Shown in pieces: positions 1 through 6,203 of a stretch of DNA of 7,397 nt. Positions within the stretch are counted from its first letter, which is position 1. Each line of letters opens with the position of its first letter. The DNA is from Rhodospirillales bacterium (GTDB taxonomy: Bacteria; Pseudomonadota; Alphaproteobacteria; Rhodospirillales; Casp-alpha2): assembly GCA_030727885.1 (NCBI GenBank), contig JANRAT010000099.1:1-7397 (forward strand), given 5' to 3'. The position numbers and the translations under genes are program-made. Below the pieces are notes generated by a model that searched no databases, was not told the origin of the DNA, and saw only the letters and a program-made list of their open reading frames with translations.

Positions 1-470
1 TCGGCATCCCTCAAAGCAGCCTCCTCCAAAGGCTGGGTGTGGCACGGCAGTTCGCCAGCCACGGCACTGTCCGGAGCCCCGACCGCCCAGTGCATCCCGG
101 CATCATATTCCGCCAGCGCGAGGGTCAGAGCCGACCGTGAGGTGATGATCTCTGCATCATCGAAATCAAAGCCCAGGTCTTGATAGTGACGTTTGTATCG
201 CGAATACGGCAGACTTGCCGTATTGGTCAGCACAAACACCCGCTTGCCGGCCTTGCGAAGGGCTGCGATTCGATCTGCAGCCCGCGGCACCGGCGTTTTG
301 CCGATATTAAGCACGCCGAAGGAATCGAAGACGAAAACGTCGTAATCATCGGTAATCGGCTGCAGGTTTTCATAATGCATTGATGCATCAGGAAATTCCG
401 CACTGGGAAGTCTCGGGCGTATTTCCTGATAACGATTGAAGGCCCAGGTTGAATCAACTTCAGTTCTCAT
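1..470 (-). CDS. HAD-superfamily class IIA hydrolase, N-terminal part (cut by window edge)
   Basis: This gene reads leftward and leaves the window after about 156 residues, so the C-terminal half (cap domain and motifs III and IV) is not visible. The sequence shows a HAD motif I with nucleophile Asp49 in DVFVFDSFGVLNIG (residues 44-57) and motif II as VFVLTNT (Thr82), followed by an Asn-Thr-Ala-Ser stretch typical of NagD-like class IIA members. Family knowledge: these proteins are usually cytosolic phosphatases of about 280-300 residues; a subgroup carries D-x-W-G instead of D-x-D-G, and DSFG fits that subgroup. The usual general acid/base Asp at motif I +2 is Phe51, so the chemistry may be slow or altered. 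The start at 470 is the first ATG after an in-frame stop at 501-503, but its ribosome-binding site is weak; a TTG at 476 is possible. The gene diverges from phnD and has a near-consensus Pho box about 80 bp upstream, suggesting a role in phosphorus scavenging. The substrate is unknown. Confidence 0.82.
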   Translation of the reverse strand, partial: MRTEVDSTWAFNRYQEIRPRLPSAEFPDASMHYENLQPITDDYDVFVFDSFGVLNIGKTPVPRAADRIAALRKAGKRVFVLTNTASLPYSRYKRHYQDLGFDFDDAEIITSRSALTLALAEYDAGMHWAVGAPDSAVAGELPCHTQPLEEAALRDA

Positions 471-550
471 CGGCAATCCATCACTTTTCTGATGCGCGGA
501 TCAGGCCCATCAATACGGGGGAAACCCCTTTGTACACAATGCCTTACGAA

Positions 551-568
551 TTGACAGGTGAATGACAG
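551..568 (-). promoter_or_regulatory. Near-consensus Pho box (PhoB site) directed at the HAD gene
   Basis: Read on the minus strand this is CTGTCAT-TCAC-CTGTCAA: two 7-bp repeats matching the PhoB half-site CTGTCAT at 7/7 and 6/7, with the canonical 4-bp spacer and 11-bp period. It lies 81-98 bp upstream of the HAD start codon. A weak -10-like CATTGT (minus strand, 541-536) sits 9 bp past the box, about where PhoB-activated promoters have their -10. Box identity is seen in the sequence; activation under phosphate limitation is inferred from the known PhoB mechanism. Confidence 0.75.
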
Positions 569-609
569 AATATTCCGTTGGCAAACGCTTGGATGATCGG
601 CAATATCAA

Positions 610-627
610 TTGTCATAAAAACGTAAC
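610..627 (+). promoter_or_regulatory. Probable Pho box directed at phnDCE1E2
   Basis: The plus strand reads TTGTCAT-AAAA-ACGTAAC. The first half-site matches CTGTCAT at 6/7 and the AT-rich spacer is typical; the second half matches only about 3/7 but keeps the 11-bp phase (an 11-mer beginning at 610 and a related one at 621). It ends 78 bp before the phnD ATG. A possible -10 is CATGAC (639-644) or CATAAC (644-649); neither is strong. The directional placement and the transporter type support it more than the second half-site does. Confidence 0.55.
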
Positions 628-705
628 ATAACTGCAAGCATGACATAACAGGAAACGTGACAGCAAGAGTGACACAATCGTCACCAGCGAATTTGGGAGG
701 TTTAC

Positions 706-1665
706 ATGAACAAGTTACTTGGCGCCGCACTTGCGGCGGCCCTGCTGCTTTTTAGCGGCCACGCCTTTGCCGAAGAATGCCCACACAGCTTTCTCGACAA
801 ACAATATTGCGACCGTGACGGCGATCTGACTGCTGATCTGCCGACCGACAAGAGCAAAATTGTCAATCCGAGCACCATCATCTTCGCTTACACGCCGGTC
901 GAAGACCCTGCGGTTTATGCCAAGGTATGGGATGGTTTTATTGCGCACATGGCGAAAACGACCGGCAAGAAAGTGGTTTTTTTCCCGGTACAGTCCAATG
1001 CCGCGCAAATCGAAGCCATGCGTTCAGGACGCCTGCATGTCGCCGGCTTCAACACGGGCTCCAACCCGATTGCCGTTGCCTGCGCCGGTTTCGTTCCGTT
1101 TACCATGATGGCTGCCAAAGACGGCTCGTATGGCTATGAGATGGAAATCATCGTCCCCGCCGACAGCCCCATCAAGACGCCGGCCGATCTGAAGGGCCAC
1201 ACACTGGCCTTCACCTCGCCGACCTCGAACTCCGGCTTCAAGGCACCTTCAGCGCTGCTTAAATCCGAATTCGGCCTCGAAGCCGACAAGGACTTCAAAA
1301 CGGCTTTCTCCGGCAAGCACGATAACTCGGTGCTCGGCGTCGCCAACAAGGATTATGAAGCAGCCGCCGTCGCCAACTCGGTGATGAACCGGATGATCCA
1401 GCGCGATGTCGTCAAGAAGGATGCGATCCGTTCGATCTACAAATCGCAGACCTTCCCGACCACCGGTTATGGTCTCGCCTACAACCTTGATCCGGCACTT
1501 GCCGCAAAAATCAAGGAAGCCTTCTTCAGCTTCCCGTGGGAAGGTTCCGAACTCCAGAAGGAGTTCAAGAAGGAAGGCAAGTTCATCCCGATCACGCACA
1601 AGAAAGATTGGGAAATCATCCGCAAGATCGATGCTGCCAATGGCGTCAAGTACGACTGCAAGTAA
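706..1665 (+). CDS. phnD: PhnD-like periplasmic binding protein of a phosphonate/phosphite/phosphate ABC transporter
   Basis: This 319-residue protein is the likely periplasmic receptor of the transporter encoded downstream. Residues 1-22 form a clear signal peptide (positive MNK, hydrophobic Leu/Ala core, cleavage after GHAFA). The mature protein starts with two cysteines (Cys25, Cys35) around an Asp-rich motif CDRDGDLTADLP (35-46), followed by the typical family opening FAYTPVEDP (60-68, with ligand-site candidate Tyr62). The SPTSNSGFK loop (171-179) and the KHDNS segment (204-208) correspond to oxyanion-binding regions of PhnD family members. A third Cys lies next to the C-terminal Lys. 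The start has a good ribosome-binding site, GGGAGG at 695-700. It is the first gene of the operon, ahead of phnC, phnE1 and phnE2, and sits behind a probable Pho box. The family includes phosphonate, phosphite and phosphate binders, so the ligand is not settled by sequence. Confidence 0.93.
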   Translation: MNKLLGAALAAALLLFSGHAFAEECPHSFLDKQYCDRDGDLTADLPTDKSKIVNPSTIIFAYTPVEDPAVYAKVWDGFIAHMAKTTGKKVVFFPVQSNAAQIEAMRSGRLHVAGFNTGSNPIAVACAGFVPFTMMAAKDGSYGYEMEIIVPADSPIKTPADLKGHTLAFTSPTSNSGFKAPSALLKSEFGLEADKDFKTAFSGKHDNSVLGVANKDYEAAAVANSVMNRMIQRDVVKKDAIRSIYKSQTFPTTGYGLAYNLDPALAAKIKEAFFSFPWEGSELQKEFKKEGKFIPITHKKDWEIIRKIDAANGVKYDCK

Positions 1666-1690
1666 GTCGTCACAAAAACCAGGTTGAGGG

Positions 1691-1712
1691 GTGCCGGCTG
1701 CAATGCCGGCAC
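1691..1712 (+). other. Intercistronic stem-loop between phnD and phnC
   Basis: GTGCCGGC (1691-1698) and GCCGGCAC (1705-1712) form a perfect 8-bp GC-rich stem with a 6-base loop, 26 bp after the phnD stop and 30 bp before the phnC start. The following bases, TTCCTTAA, are not a strong U-tract. It is therefore more likely an mRNA 3' stabiliser or partial attenuator than a full terminator. Such elements commonly raise binding-protein levels above those of the membrane subunits. Confidence 0.6.
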
Positions 1713-1741
1713 TTCCTTAACGTAACAGGGGGCAATCGGGC

Positions 1742-2545
1742 ATGTTGCGACTGGTCGATCTCGTCAAACAATACAAGACCGGCGACAAGGCACTCAAGCA
1801 TGTGAACCTTGAAGTGCCGAACGGTCAGGTCATGGCCTTGATCGGGCCTTCCGGTGCCGGCAAGTCGACCTTGATCCGATGCGTCAACCGCCTCGTCGAG
1901 CCGACATCTGGCAAAATTTATCTGGGCGACAAGGAACTGACGTCGCTCAGCCAGGGAGCCTTGCGCAAAGCCCGGCGCCGCATGGGTATGATCTTCCAGG
2001 AATATGCTCTGGTCGAACGCCTGACGGTGATGGAGAACGTGCTGTCCGGCCGCCTTGGCTATGTGCCGTTCTGGCGCAGCTACTTTCGCAAATTTCCACA
2101 ATCCGATATCGATGAGGCGTTTCGCCTGCTCGCCCGGGTCGGCCTTGATCATATGGTCGACAAACGCGCCGACGAACTTTCCGGCGGTCAACGCCAGCGG
2201 GTCGGCATCTGCCGCGCACTGATCCAAAATCCCGAACTGCTGCTGGTCGACGAGCCGACCGCGTCGCTAGACCCGAAAACGTCCCGGCAAATCATGCGGC
2301 TGATCTGCGAACTCTGCAAGGAGCGCGGTCTCGCCGCCATCATCAATATTCATGACGTGCTGCTGGCACAGATGTTTGCCGAGCGCATCGTCGGTCTGCA
2401 ACTCGGCGAAATCGTCTATGACGGACCGCCGGATGGCCTGTCACCGGATGTGCTTACGCAGATCTATGGCGAGGAAGACTGGGAAGCGACCATCGCCAAG
2501 GTCGAAGACGAAGATGACGAAGACGAAGAAGCTGCCGTCCCATGA
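1742..2545 (+). CDS. phnC: PhnC-type ATP-binding subunit of the Phn ABC transporter
   Basis: This 267-residue cytosolic ATPase energises import through PhnE1/PhnE2. All expected nucleotide-binding motifs are intact and in order: Walker [10 protein letters not shown] (35-43), Q-loop Gln86 in IFQE, ABC signature LSGGQRQR (146-153), Walker B LLLVDEPT (166-173) with catalytic Glu171, D-loop SLD, and H-loop His204. The signature-upstream region [16 protein letters not shown] is typical of PhnC family members. The length is normal, but the C-terminus ends in a strongly acidic tail (about residues 253-263, nearly all Asp/Glu). AGGGGG at 1727-1732 is a suitable ribosome-binding site. The stop overlaps the phnE1 start (ATGA), implying translational coupling. 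Related PhnC proteins serve phosphonate, phosphite or phosphate import. Confidence 0.95.
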   Translation: MLRLVDLVKQYKTGDKALKHVNLEVPNGQVMALIGPSGAGKSTLIRCVNRLVEPTSGKIYLGDKELTSLSQGALRKARRRMGMIFQEYALVERLTVMENVLSGRLGYVPFWRSYFRKFPQSDIDEAFRLLARVGLDHMVDKRADELSGGQRQRVGICRALIQNPELLLVDEPTASLDPKTSRQIMRLICELCKERGLAAIINIHDVLLAQMFAERIVGLQLGEIVYDGPPDGLSPDVLTQIYGEEDWEATIAKVEDEDDEDEEAAVP

Positions 2546-3345
2546 ACACTGTCACCACGCACCGCAGCTGGAAAAAGCAGCCGTTCATCAAGAGTCCGCT
2601 TTTGCGCTGGGGGCTGGTCGTCGGCGGTGCCTTCTATCTGGCTCTTGTTTTCGGCACCATGGATGTCAACTGGGGGCGTGTCGCCGACGGCATTCCGCGT
2701 GGCCAGCGCTTCCTTTCCTCGTTCTTCCCGCCTGATTTCACGTCACGCGCCACTGATATTTTTGACGGCATTCTGGAAAGCATGTGGATCACCATCATCT
2801 CGACGGTGGTCGGAATCCTGCTTTCCATACCGGTCGGACTGGGTGCTGCGCGAAATCTGTCGCCGCGCCCGGTCTATCTTTTCTCGCGGGCCGTTCTTGC
2901 CGTTTCCAGAACCTTTCCCGAGATCATCATTGCGCTGTTCGCCGTCAAACTGTTCGGGTTCGGCCCGTTCGCCGGTTTTATCGCCCTTTCGGTCGGCACC
3001 ATCGGATTTTACGGCAAGCTTCTGGCTGAAGATATCGAGGACATGGACACGTCGCAGGCAGAAGCCGTCAAGGCGACCGGGGCCAGCTGGTTCCAATGGC
3101 TTAATTACGCCGTGCAGCCGCAGGTCATGCCGCGCATGATCGGCCTCGGCATGTACCGTCTCGATATCAACTTTCGTGAATCTGCCGTCGTCGGCATCGT
3201 CGGCGGCGGCGGCATTGGTGCGACCTTGCTGACATCTTTTGATCGTTATGAGTTTGATTCCGCAGCGGCGATCCTGCTGGTCATCATTTTCATTGTCATG
3301 GGCGTCGAATATTCATCCAGCTACATCAGAAAGTGGGTTCAATAA
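2542..3345 (+). CDS. phnE1: PhnE-type permease subunit 1
   Basis: This is a 267-residue inner-membrane permease of the binding-protein-dependent transport family. Membrane segments are visible at about 23-41, 83-103, 111-138, 142-160 and 237-255, with more hydrophobic stretches around 190-230. The cytoplasmic EAA loop that docks on the ATPase reads EAVKATGAS (174-182) and is followed by a conserved Pro. The [16 protein letters not shown] segment is characteristic of PhnE. The start codon overlaps the phnC stop by the ATGA arrangement and has only a weak GA-rich ribosome-binding site, so expression probably depends on coupling to phnC. It probably forms a heterodimer with the second permease. 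The symbol with number is a convenience; the two are clear paralogues. Confidence 0.93.
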   Translation: MNTVTTHRSWKKQPFIKSPLLRWGLVVGGAFYLALVFGTMDVNWGRVADGIPRGQRFLSSFFPPDFTSRATDIFDGILESMWITIISTVVGILLSIPVGLGAARNLSPRPVYLFSRAVLAVSRTFPEIIIALFAVKLFGFGPFAGFIALSVGTIGFYGKLLAEDIEDMDTSQAEAVKATGASWFQWLNYAVQPQVMPRMIGLGMYRLDINFRESAVVGIVGGGGIGATLLTSFDRYEFDSAAAILLVIIFIVMGVEYSSSYIRKWVQ

Positions 3346-3347
3346 TC

Positions 3348-4163
3348 ATGCCGGTCACAGAAACAGCCGGTACCCGGCTCTGGAAACGACGCGACCGCAA
3401 GGCACAACTGACGGTCTGGGCCATACAGCTGGGTTGCCTGATGGTGTTCAGTTATTGCTGGTCTCTGGTTTCCGAAAAAACCATCTGGGAATTCGTCTAT
3501 GACGCCCCGACACAGGCCGGCGACATGGCCTCGCGCATGGTGCCGCCAGCCTGGGATTACATGGACAAGCTGTGGCTGGCCGTATGGGACACCATCAACA
3601 TTGCCACGCTGGGCACCCTGATGGCAGTCGTGCTGGCGTTCCCCATCGCCTTTCTGGCGGCCCGCAACACCACACCGTCGAAGGTCTTCATCAGGCCGAT
3701 TGCATTGTTCATTATCGTCTCCTCCCGCTCCATCAACTCGCTTTTGTGGGCTTTGATGCTGGTGACGATTATCGGACCCGGTGTACTTGCAGGTGTGTTG
3801 GCGATCGGTTTCCGCTCGATCGGCTTTTGCGCCAAGCTTCTTTATGAAGCCATTGAAGAAATTGACGTCAGCCAGGTCGAAGCCGTCACCGCAACCGGTG
3901 CCACCGGCCCGCAGATTCTCCATTATGGGATTGTCCCGCAGATATTGCCGGCCTTCGCCGGGATTTCGGTGTTTCGCTGGGATATCAATATCCGCGAATC
4001 CACCGTCCTCGGCCTGGTCGGGGCCGGCGGGATCGGCCTGCAGCTCAGCGCCTCGATCAATAATGTTGCGTGGACTCAGGTTTCATTGATATTGCTGGTG
4101 GTTCTTGGCACCGTCATCGTCAGTGAGTGGGTCTCGGCAAAGGTCCGTCACGCGATTATTTAG
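3348..4163 (+). CDS. phnE2: PhnE-type permease subunit 2
   Basis: This is the second permease subunit, 271 residues, paralogous to the gene just upstream. It shows a membrane segment at about 21-41, the TINIATLGTLMAVVLAFPIA segment, an EAA loop EAVTATGAT (178-186), and the INIRESTVLGLVGAGGIG motif matching the equivalent segment of the first permease. I chose the ATG at 3348, 2 bp after the phnE1 stop. A GTG at 3333 in the same frame, overlapping phnE1, would add five residues and cannot be excluded; neither start has a strong ribosome-binding site. Paired phnE genes are common in alphaproteobacterial Phn transporters and suggest a heterodimeric channel. No convincing terminator follows. Confidence 0.92.
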   Translation: MPVTETAGTRLWKRRDRKAQLTVWAIQLGCLMVFSYCWSLVSEKTIWEFVYDAPTQAGDMASRMVPPAWDYMDKLWLAVWDTINIATLGTLMAVVLAFPIAFLAARNTTPSKVFIRPIALFIIVSSRSINSLLWALMLVTIIGPGVLAGVLAIGFRSIGFCAKLLYEAIEEIDVSQVEAVTATGATGPQILHYGIVPQILPAFAGISVFRWDINIRESTVLGLVGAGGIGLQLSASINNVAWTQVSLILLVVLGTVIVSEWVSAKVRHAII

Positions 4164-4273
4164 CCTCCCCGTCCCTCAGTGCAGATGCGACGTCCATGCG
4201 CTCTGTGTTGACTCTCTTTGGCTAAGATGATTCCCTCAATTCTGTAATGTCATTCCTTCGAGGTTAGATTTAG
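4164..4273. other. Spacer between phnE2 and the exported-protein gene
   Basis: This 110-bp stretch has no gene. It contains a TTGACT hexamer (4208-4213) and a TGTAAT hexamer (4243-4248, 5/6 match to the -10 consensus), but they are 29 bp apart and do not form one promoter. TTGGCT at 4218 pairs with TGTAAT only at a long 19-bp spacing. I see no clear rho-independent terminator for the phn operon. Confidence 0.35.
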
Positions 4274-4864
4274 ATGCGGTTAAGAACTTTAGCGTTCTGC
4301 ACACTTGTCATGAGTGCCCTGATGTCCACAACGCCTGTTCGGGCTGAAGGGATTGAAGTGCATGGCGTTTCATTTGCCGAGCTGCCAAAGAATACCGACA
4401 TCACTGTCGAGATTTTCGACGATGCCAAGGAAAATCAGGACCTGAAGAAGCTGTTTGAAGACGAACTTCGGTCAGCAGGCTACACCGTTAAGGATAATGC
4501 ACGATTGATTCTCAGCTTTGAGACCCGCGACACCTCCGGAAAATGGAGTGGTGGTGGCCCTAACCGTCTGATTGAAATGCGAAACACAGACAATCACACC
4601 GGCAAGGATGCACCTGAAGTGCGTCTCAATATATTTGATTCACAGCGTGGCGGCATCCTGAACCCGAAACGCGACCAGGGCATTACACAGGTCGCTCCGG
4701 GTGAATTTCGCATCGATGTCGCCATTGAAGACCGTACCAACGGCCGCCGCTTGTGGCAGGCATGGAGCTCAACAACCGACAACGCCGGTGCCGAAGATAC
4801 GGCTTTCCATCGCTCAATGGTCCAGCCGATCATTGAAAAAATCGGGACAAACACCCAAAACTAG
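4274..4864 (+). CDS. Small exported protein of unknown function
   Basis: I do not recognise this 196-residue protein. Residues 1-24 form a signal peptide (Arg2/Arg4, hydrophobic core, cleavage after PVRA), with no lipobox Cys, so a soluble periplasmic or secreted protein of about 172 residues is expected. The mature part is mainly polar and mixed alpha/beta in appearance: VEIFDD (45-50), a charged helix-like stretch through LKKLFEDELRSAGY (57-70), LILSFETRD (78-86), a WSGGGPN loop (91-97), and near the C-terminus an IEDRTNGRRLWQAW segment (151-164). The D...G-RRLW pattern recalls beta-sheet envelope proteins such as the DUF4136 group, but that is only a resemblance. The gene has its own ribosome-binding site (GAGG, 4260-4263) and is 110 bp from phnE2, so it is probably a separate unit. 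Base composition looks slightly less GC-rich than its neighbours. Confidence 0.8.
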   Translation: MRLRTLAFCTLVMSALMSTTPVRAEGIEVHGVSFAELPKNTDITVEIFDDAKENQDLKKLFEDELRSAGYTVKDNARLILSFETRDTSGKWSGGGPNRLIEMRNTDNHTGKDAPEVRLNIFDSQRGGILNPKRDQGITQVAPGEFRIDVAIEDRTNGRRLWQAWSSTTDNAGAEDTAFHRSMVQPIIEKIGTNTQN

Positions 4865-4880
4865 TAATCTCCGCTCAACA

Positions 4881-4906
4881 TTCGGTCGGGCCCGGGCCTC
4901 TCCGAA
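4881..4906 (+). terminator. Possible imperfect hairpin after the exported-protein gene
   Basis: TTCGG (4881-4885) pairs with CCGAA (4902-4906). After a 2x2 internal loop, a second short stem (GGGC with GCCT, one G-U pair) can form inside. It lies 16 bp past the stop codon, as a terminator would, but there is no U-tract after it, so termination is doubtful. Confidence 0.3.
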
Positions 4907-4940
4907 CCTTGCCCTTGCCCTGCAAAACAGCTACGAAACG

Positions 4941-4974
4941 TTGACGCATGCGTGATACTTGTCTGGTATCACGC
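4941..4974 (+). promoter_or_regulatory. Possible hisZ promoter overlapped by a 9-bp-arm inverted repeat
   Basis: GCGTGATAC (4950-4958) and GTATCACGC (4966-4974) are a perfect inverted repeat with a 7-base centre. A TTGACG hexamer (4941-4946) with 17-bp spacing points to TGGTAT (4964-4969) as a weak -10, which falls within the repeat. The ATG of hisZ follows at 5000. The repeat could be a dimeric repressor operator or an RNA hairpin in a leader; the lack of a U-tract argues against a terminator. The repeat is certain; its role is inferred. Confidence 0.4.
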
Positions 4975-4999
4975 GGGGAACATCAGTGGACTTCAATTC

Positions 5000-6184
5000 A
5001 TGACGAAACCGACGGAAAAAGCCTTATTGCCCGCCGGCCTGACGGATGGGTTACCCCCAGAAGCGGCTTTCGAGGCCGATATCCGTGAACGGCTCGTTTC
5101 GGCATTCGTGCAGCGCGGTTTTGATCGTGTCTCGCCGCCATTGGTCGAGTTCGAGGATAACCTGCTGGCTGGCACCGGTGCCGCCATGTCAGGTCAGACA
5201 TTCCGGTTAATGGACCCGATTTCTCAGCGCATGATGGGGCTCCGCGCCGATATCACCCCGCAAGCGGCACGAATCGCGACAACCCGGCTGGCGCACGAAC
5301 CGCGCCCTCTGCGGCTGTGCTATGGTGGCGAGGTTTTGCGGATCAAAGGCTCGCAATTGCGCCCCGAACGGCAATTCACTCAGGCTGGCGCCGAACTGAT
5401 CGGCACCAGCGATGCCCGCGCCGATGCTGAAATGGTGTTGATGGCCGCCGAAACCCTGAATGGTTTGGGTATCGAGAATATCAAAGTCGATCTGTGCCAG
5501 CCGACGCTGGTCCCTCTGGTCATGCAAAGCCTGTCCATCGAAGGGGCCGCAGCCAACGAAATGCGGGCCGCCCTTGATGCCAAGGACGCCGCAGAAGTCA
5601 AAACCCTATCGGCAGCTTTCGGGCCCGAGGCCAAAAGTCTTTTCGTCGCCCTGCTTGCGGCGTCCGGCCCTGTCGAGAAAGTCAGCGGACCTATTGCCGG
5701 CCTGCCCTTGAGCGGTGCCGCCGCCGAAGCTCGTGATGCCCTGCTGGCTACCGTCAAGTTGATCGAACAGGCCGACCCTGCTCTTGACCTAACCCTTGAT
5801 GCTGTTGAAAACCGCGGCTTTGAGTACCATTCCGGCGTGACGTTCACTCTGTTTGCACCCGGTGTCCGGGGTGAACTGGGAACCGGCGGACGTTATATCG
5901 CCGGTTTAAGTGACACCCGGCAGGCCAACACCGATGGCGAGGCGGCAACCGGCTTTACATTGTTCCTGGATAGCATCCTCCGTGCCTTGCCGAGGCCCAA
6001 ACCCGCATCTAAGGTTTATCTGCCGGATGGCGTGACGCGCCGCGCCGGTGAGGAACTCCGTCGTCAGGGCTTCCGTACGTTGCAGGGATACGCAACCGGG
6101 TCGGCAGCAAAAACAGAAGCGGCGCGGCTCGAATGCACACATTTACTGGTCGACGGCACACCTGTGCCGCTCGACGGCCTCTGA
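5000..6184 (+). CDS. hisZ: ATP phosphoribosyltransferase regulatory subunit (HisZ)
   Basis: HisZ is a catalytically dead histidyl-tRNA synthetase paralogue that assembles with the short form of HisG to make the first enzyme of histidine biosynthesis and carries feedback control. From the ATG at 5000 the protein is 394 residues, normal for the family. The class II synthetase fold is visible: motif 1 around 33-50 ending VSPPLVE, the [11 protein letters not shown] segment (81-91), the GEVLR and [15 protein letters not shown] region (to about residue 135), and a motif-3-like GTGGRY (294-299). No anticodon-binding domain of normal length follows, which separates it from HisS. An in-frame GTG at 4952 would add 16 residues but lies inside the inverted repeat, so the ATG is preferred; a weak GTGGA ribosome-binding site precedes it (4986-4990). 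hisG is not adjacent here; purA follows by 19 bp, probably cotranscribed. Confidence 0.92.
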   Translation: MTKPTEKALLPAGLTDGLPPEAAFEADIRERLVSAFVQRGFDRVSPPLVEFEDNLLAGTGAAMSGQTFRLMDPISQRMMGLRADITPQAARIATTRLAHEPRPLRLCYGGEVLRIKGSQLRPERQFTQAGAELIGTSDARADAEMVLMAAETLNGLGIENIKVDLCQPTLVPLVMQSLSIEGAAANEMRAALDAKDAAEVKTLSAAFGPEAKSLFVALLAASGPVEKVSGPIAGLPLSGAAAEARDALLATVKLIEQADPALDLTLDAVENRGFEYHSGVTFTLFAPGVRGELGTGGRYIAGLSDTRQANTDGEAATGFTLFLDSILRALPRPKPASKVYLPDGVTRRAGEELRRQGFRTLQGYATGSAAKTEAARLECTHLLVDGTPVPLDGL

Positions 6185-6203
6185 CTTAAAGGAGACAGTT
6201 CGT

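Larger units (their letters stand above)
471..705. promoter_or_regulatory. Divergent HAD/phnD regulatory region
   Basis: This 235-bp region has no supportable gene and must hold the promoters for both flanking genes. Besides the two Pho boxes it contains further TGACA motifs starting at 641, 658 and 670, giving six TGACA/TGTCA pentamers in about 125 bp (552, 563, 611, 641, 658, 670). It also holds a short GTGAC-N6-GTCAC inverted repeat at 669-684, just before the phnD ribosome-binding site, and a small GGGG-AAA-CCCC hairpin at 518-528 that would lie in the HAD leader. Confidence 0.7.

Noticed and set aside
669..684. Possible Crp/Fnr-type palindrome GTGAC-N6-GTCAC
   Set aside because: The spacing between the GTGA and TCAC cores is 8 bp, not the 6 bp of Crp sites, and the outer bases do not match; kept only as a note in the regulatory region.
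1670..2227. 185-codon minus-strand open frame across the phnD-phnC gap and phnC
   Set aside because: Most of it is antisense to the phnC motifs, with no domain seen and no ribosome-binding site noted.
3333..3347. GTG start giving a longer PhnE2 overlapping PhnE1
   Set aside because: No ribosome-binding site for it; the ATG at 3348, 2 bp after the phnE1 stop, is simpler. Not fully excluded.
4208..4248. TTGACT and TGTAAT as a promoter for the exported-protein gene
   Set aside because: The two hexamers are 29 bp apart, far outside the 16-18 bp needed.
4952..4999. Upstream GTG start extending HisZ by 16 residues
   Set aside because: The added residues fall in the inverted repeat and do not resemble the HisZ N-terminus, while the ATG at 5000 begins the expected family start.
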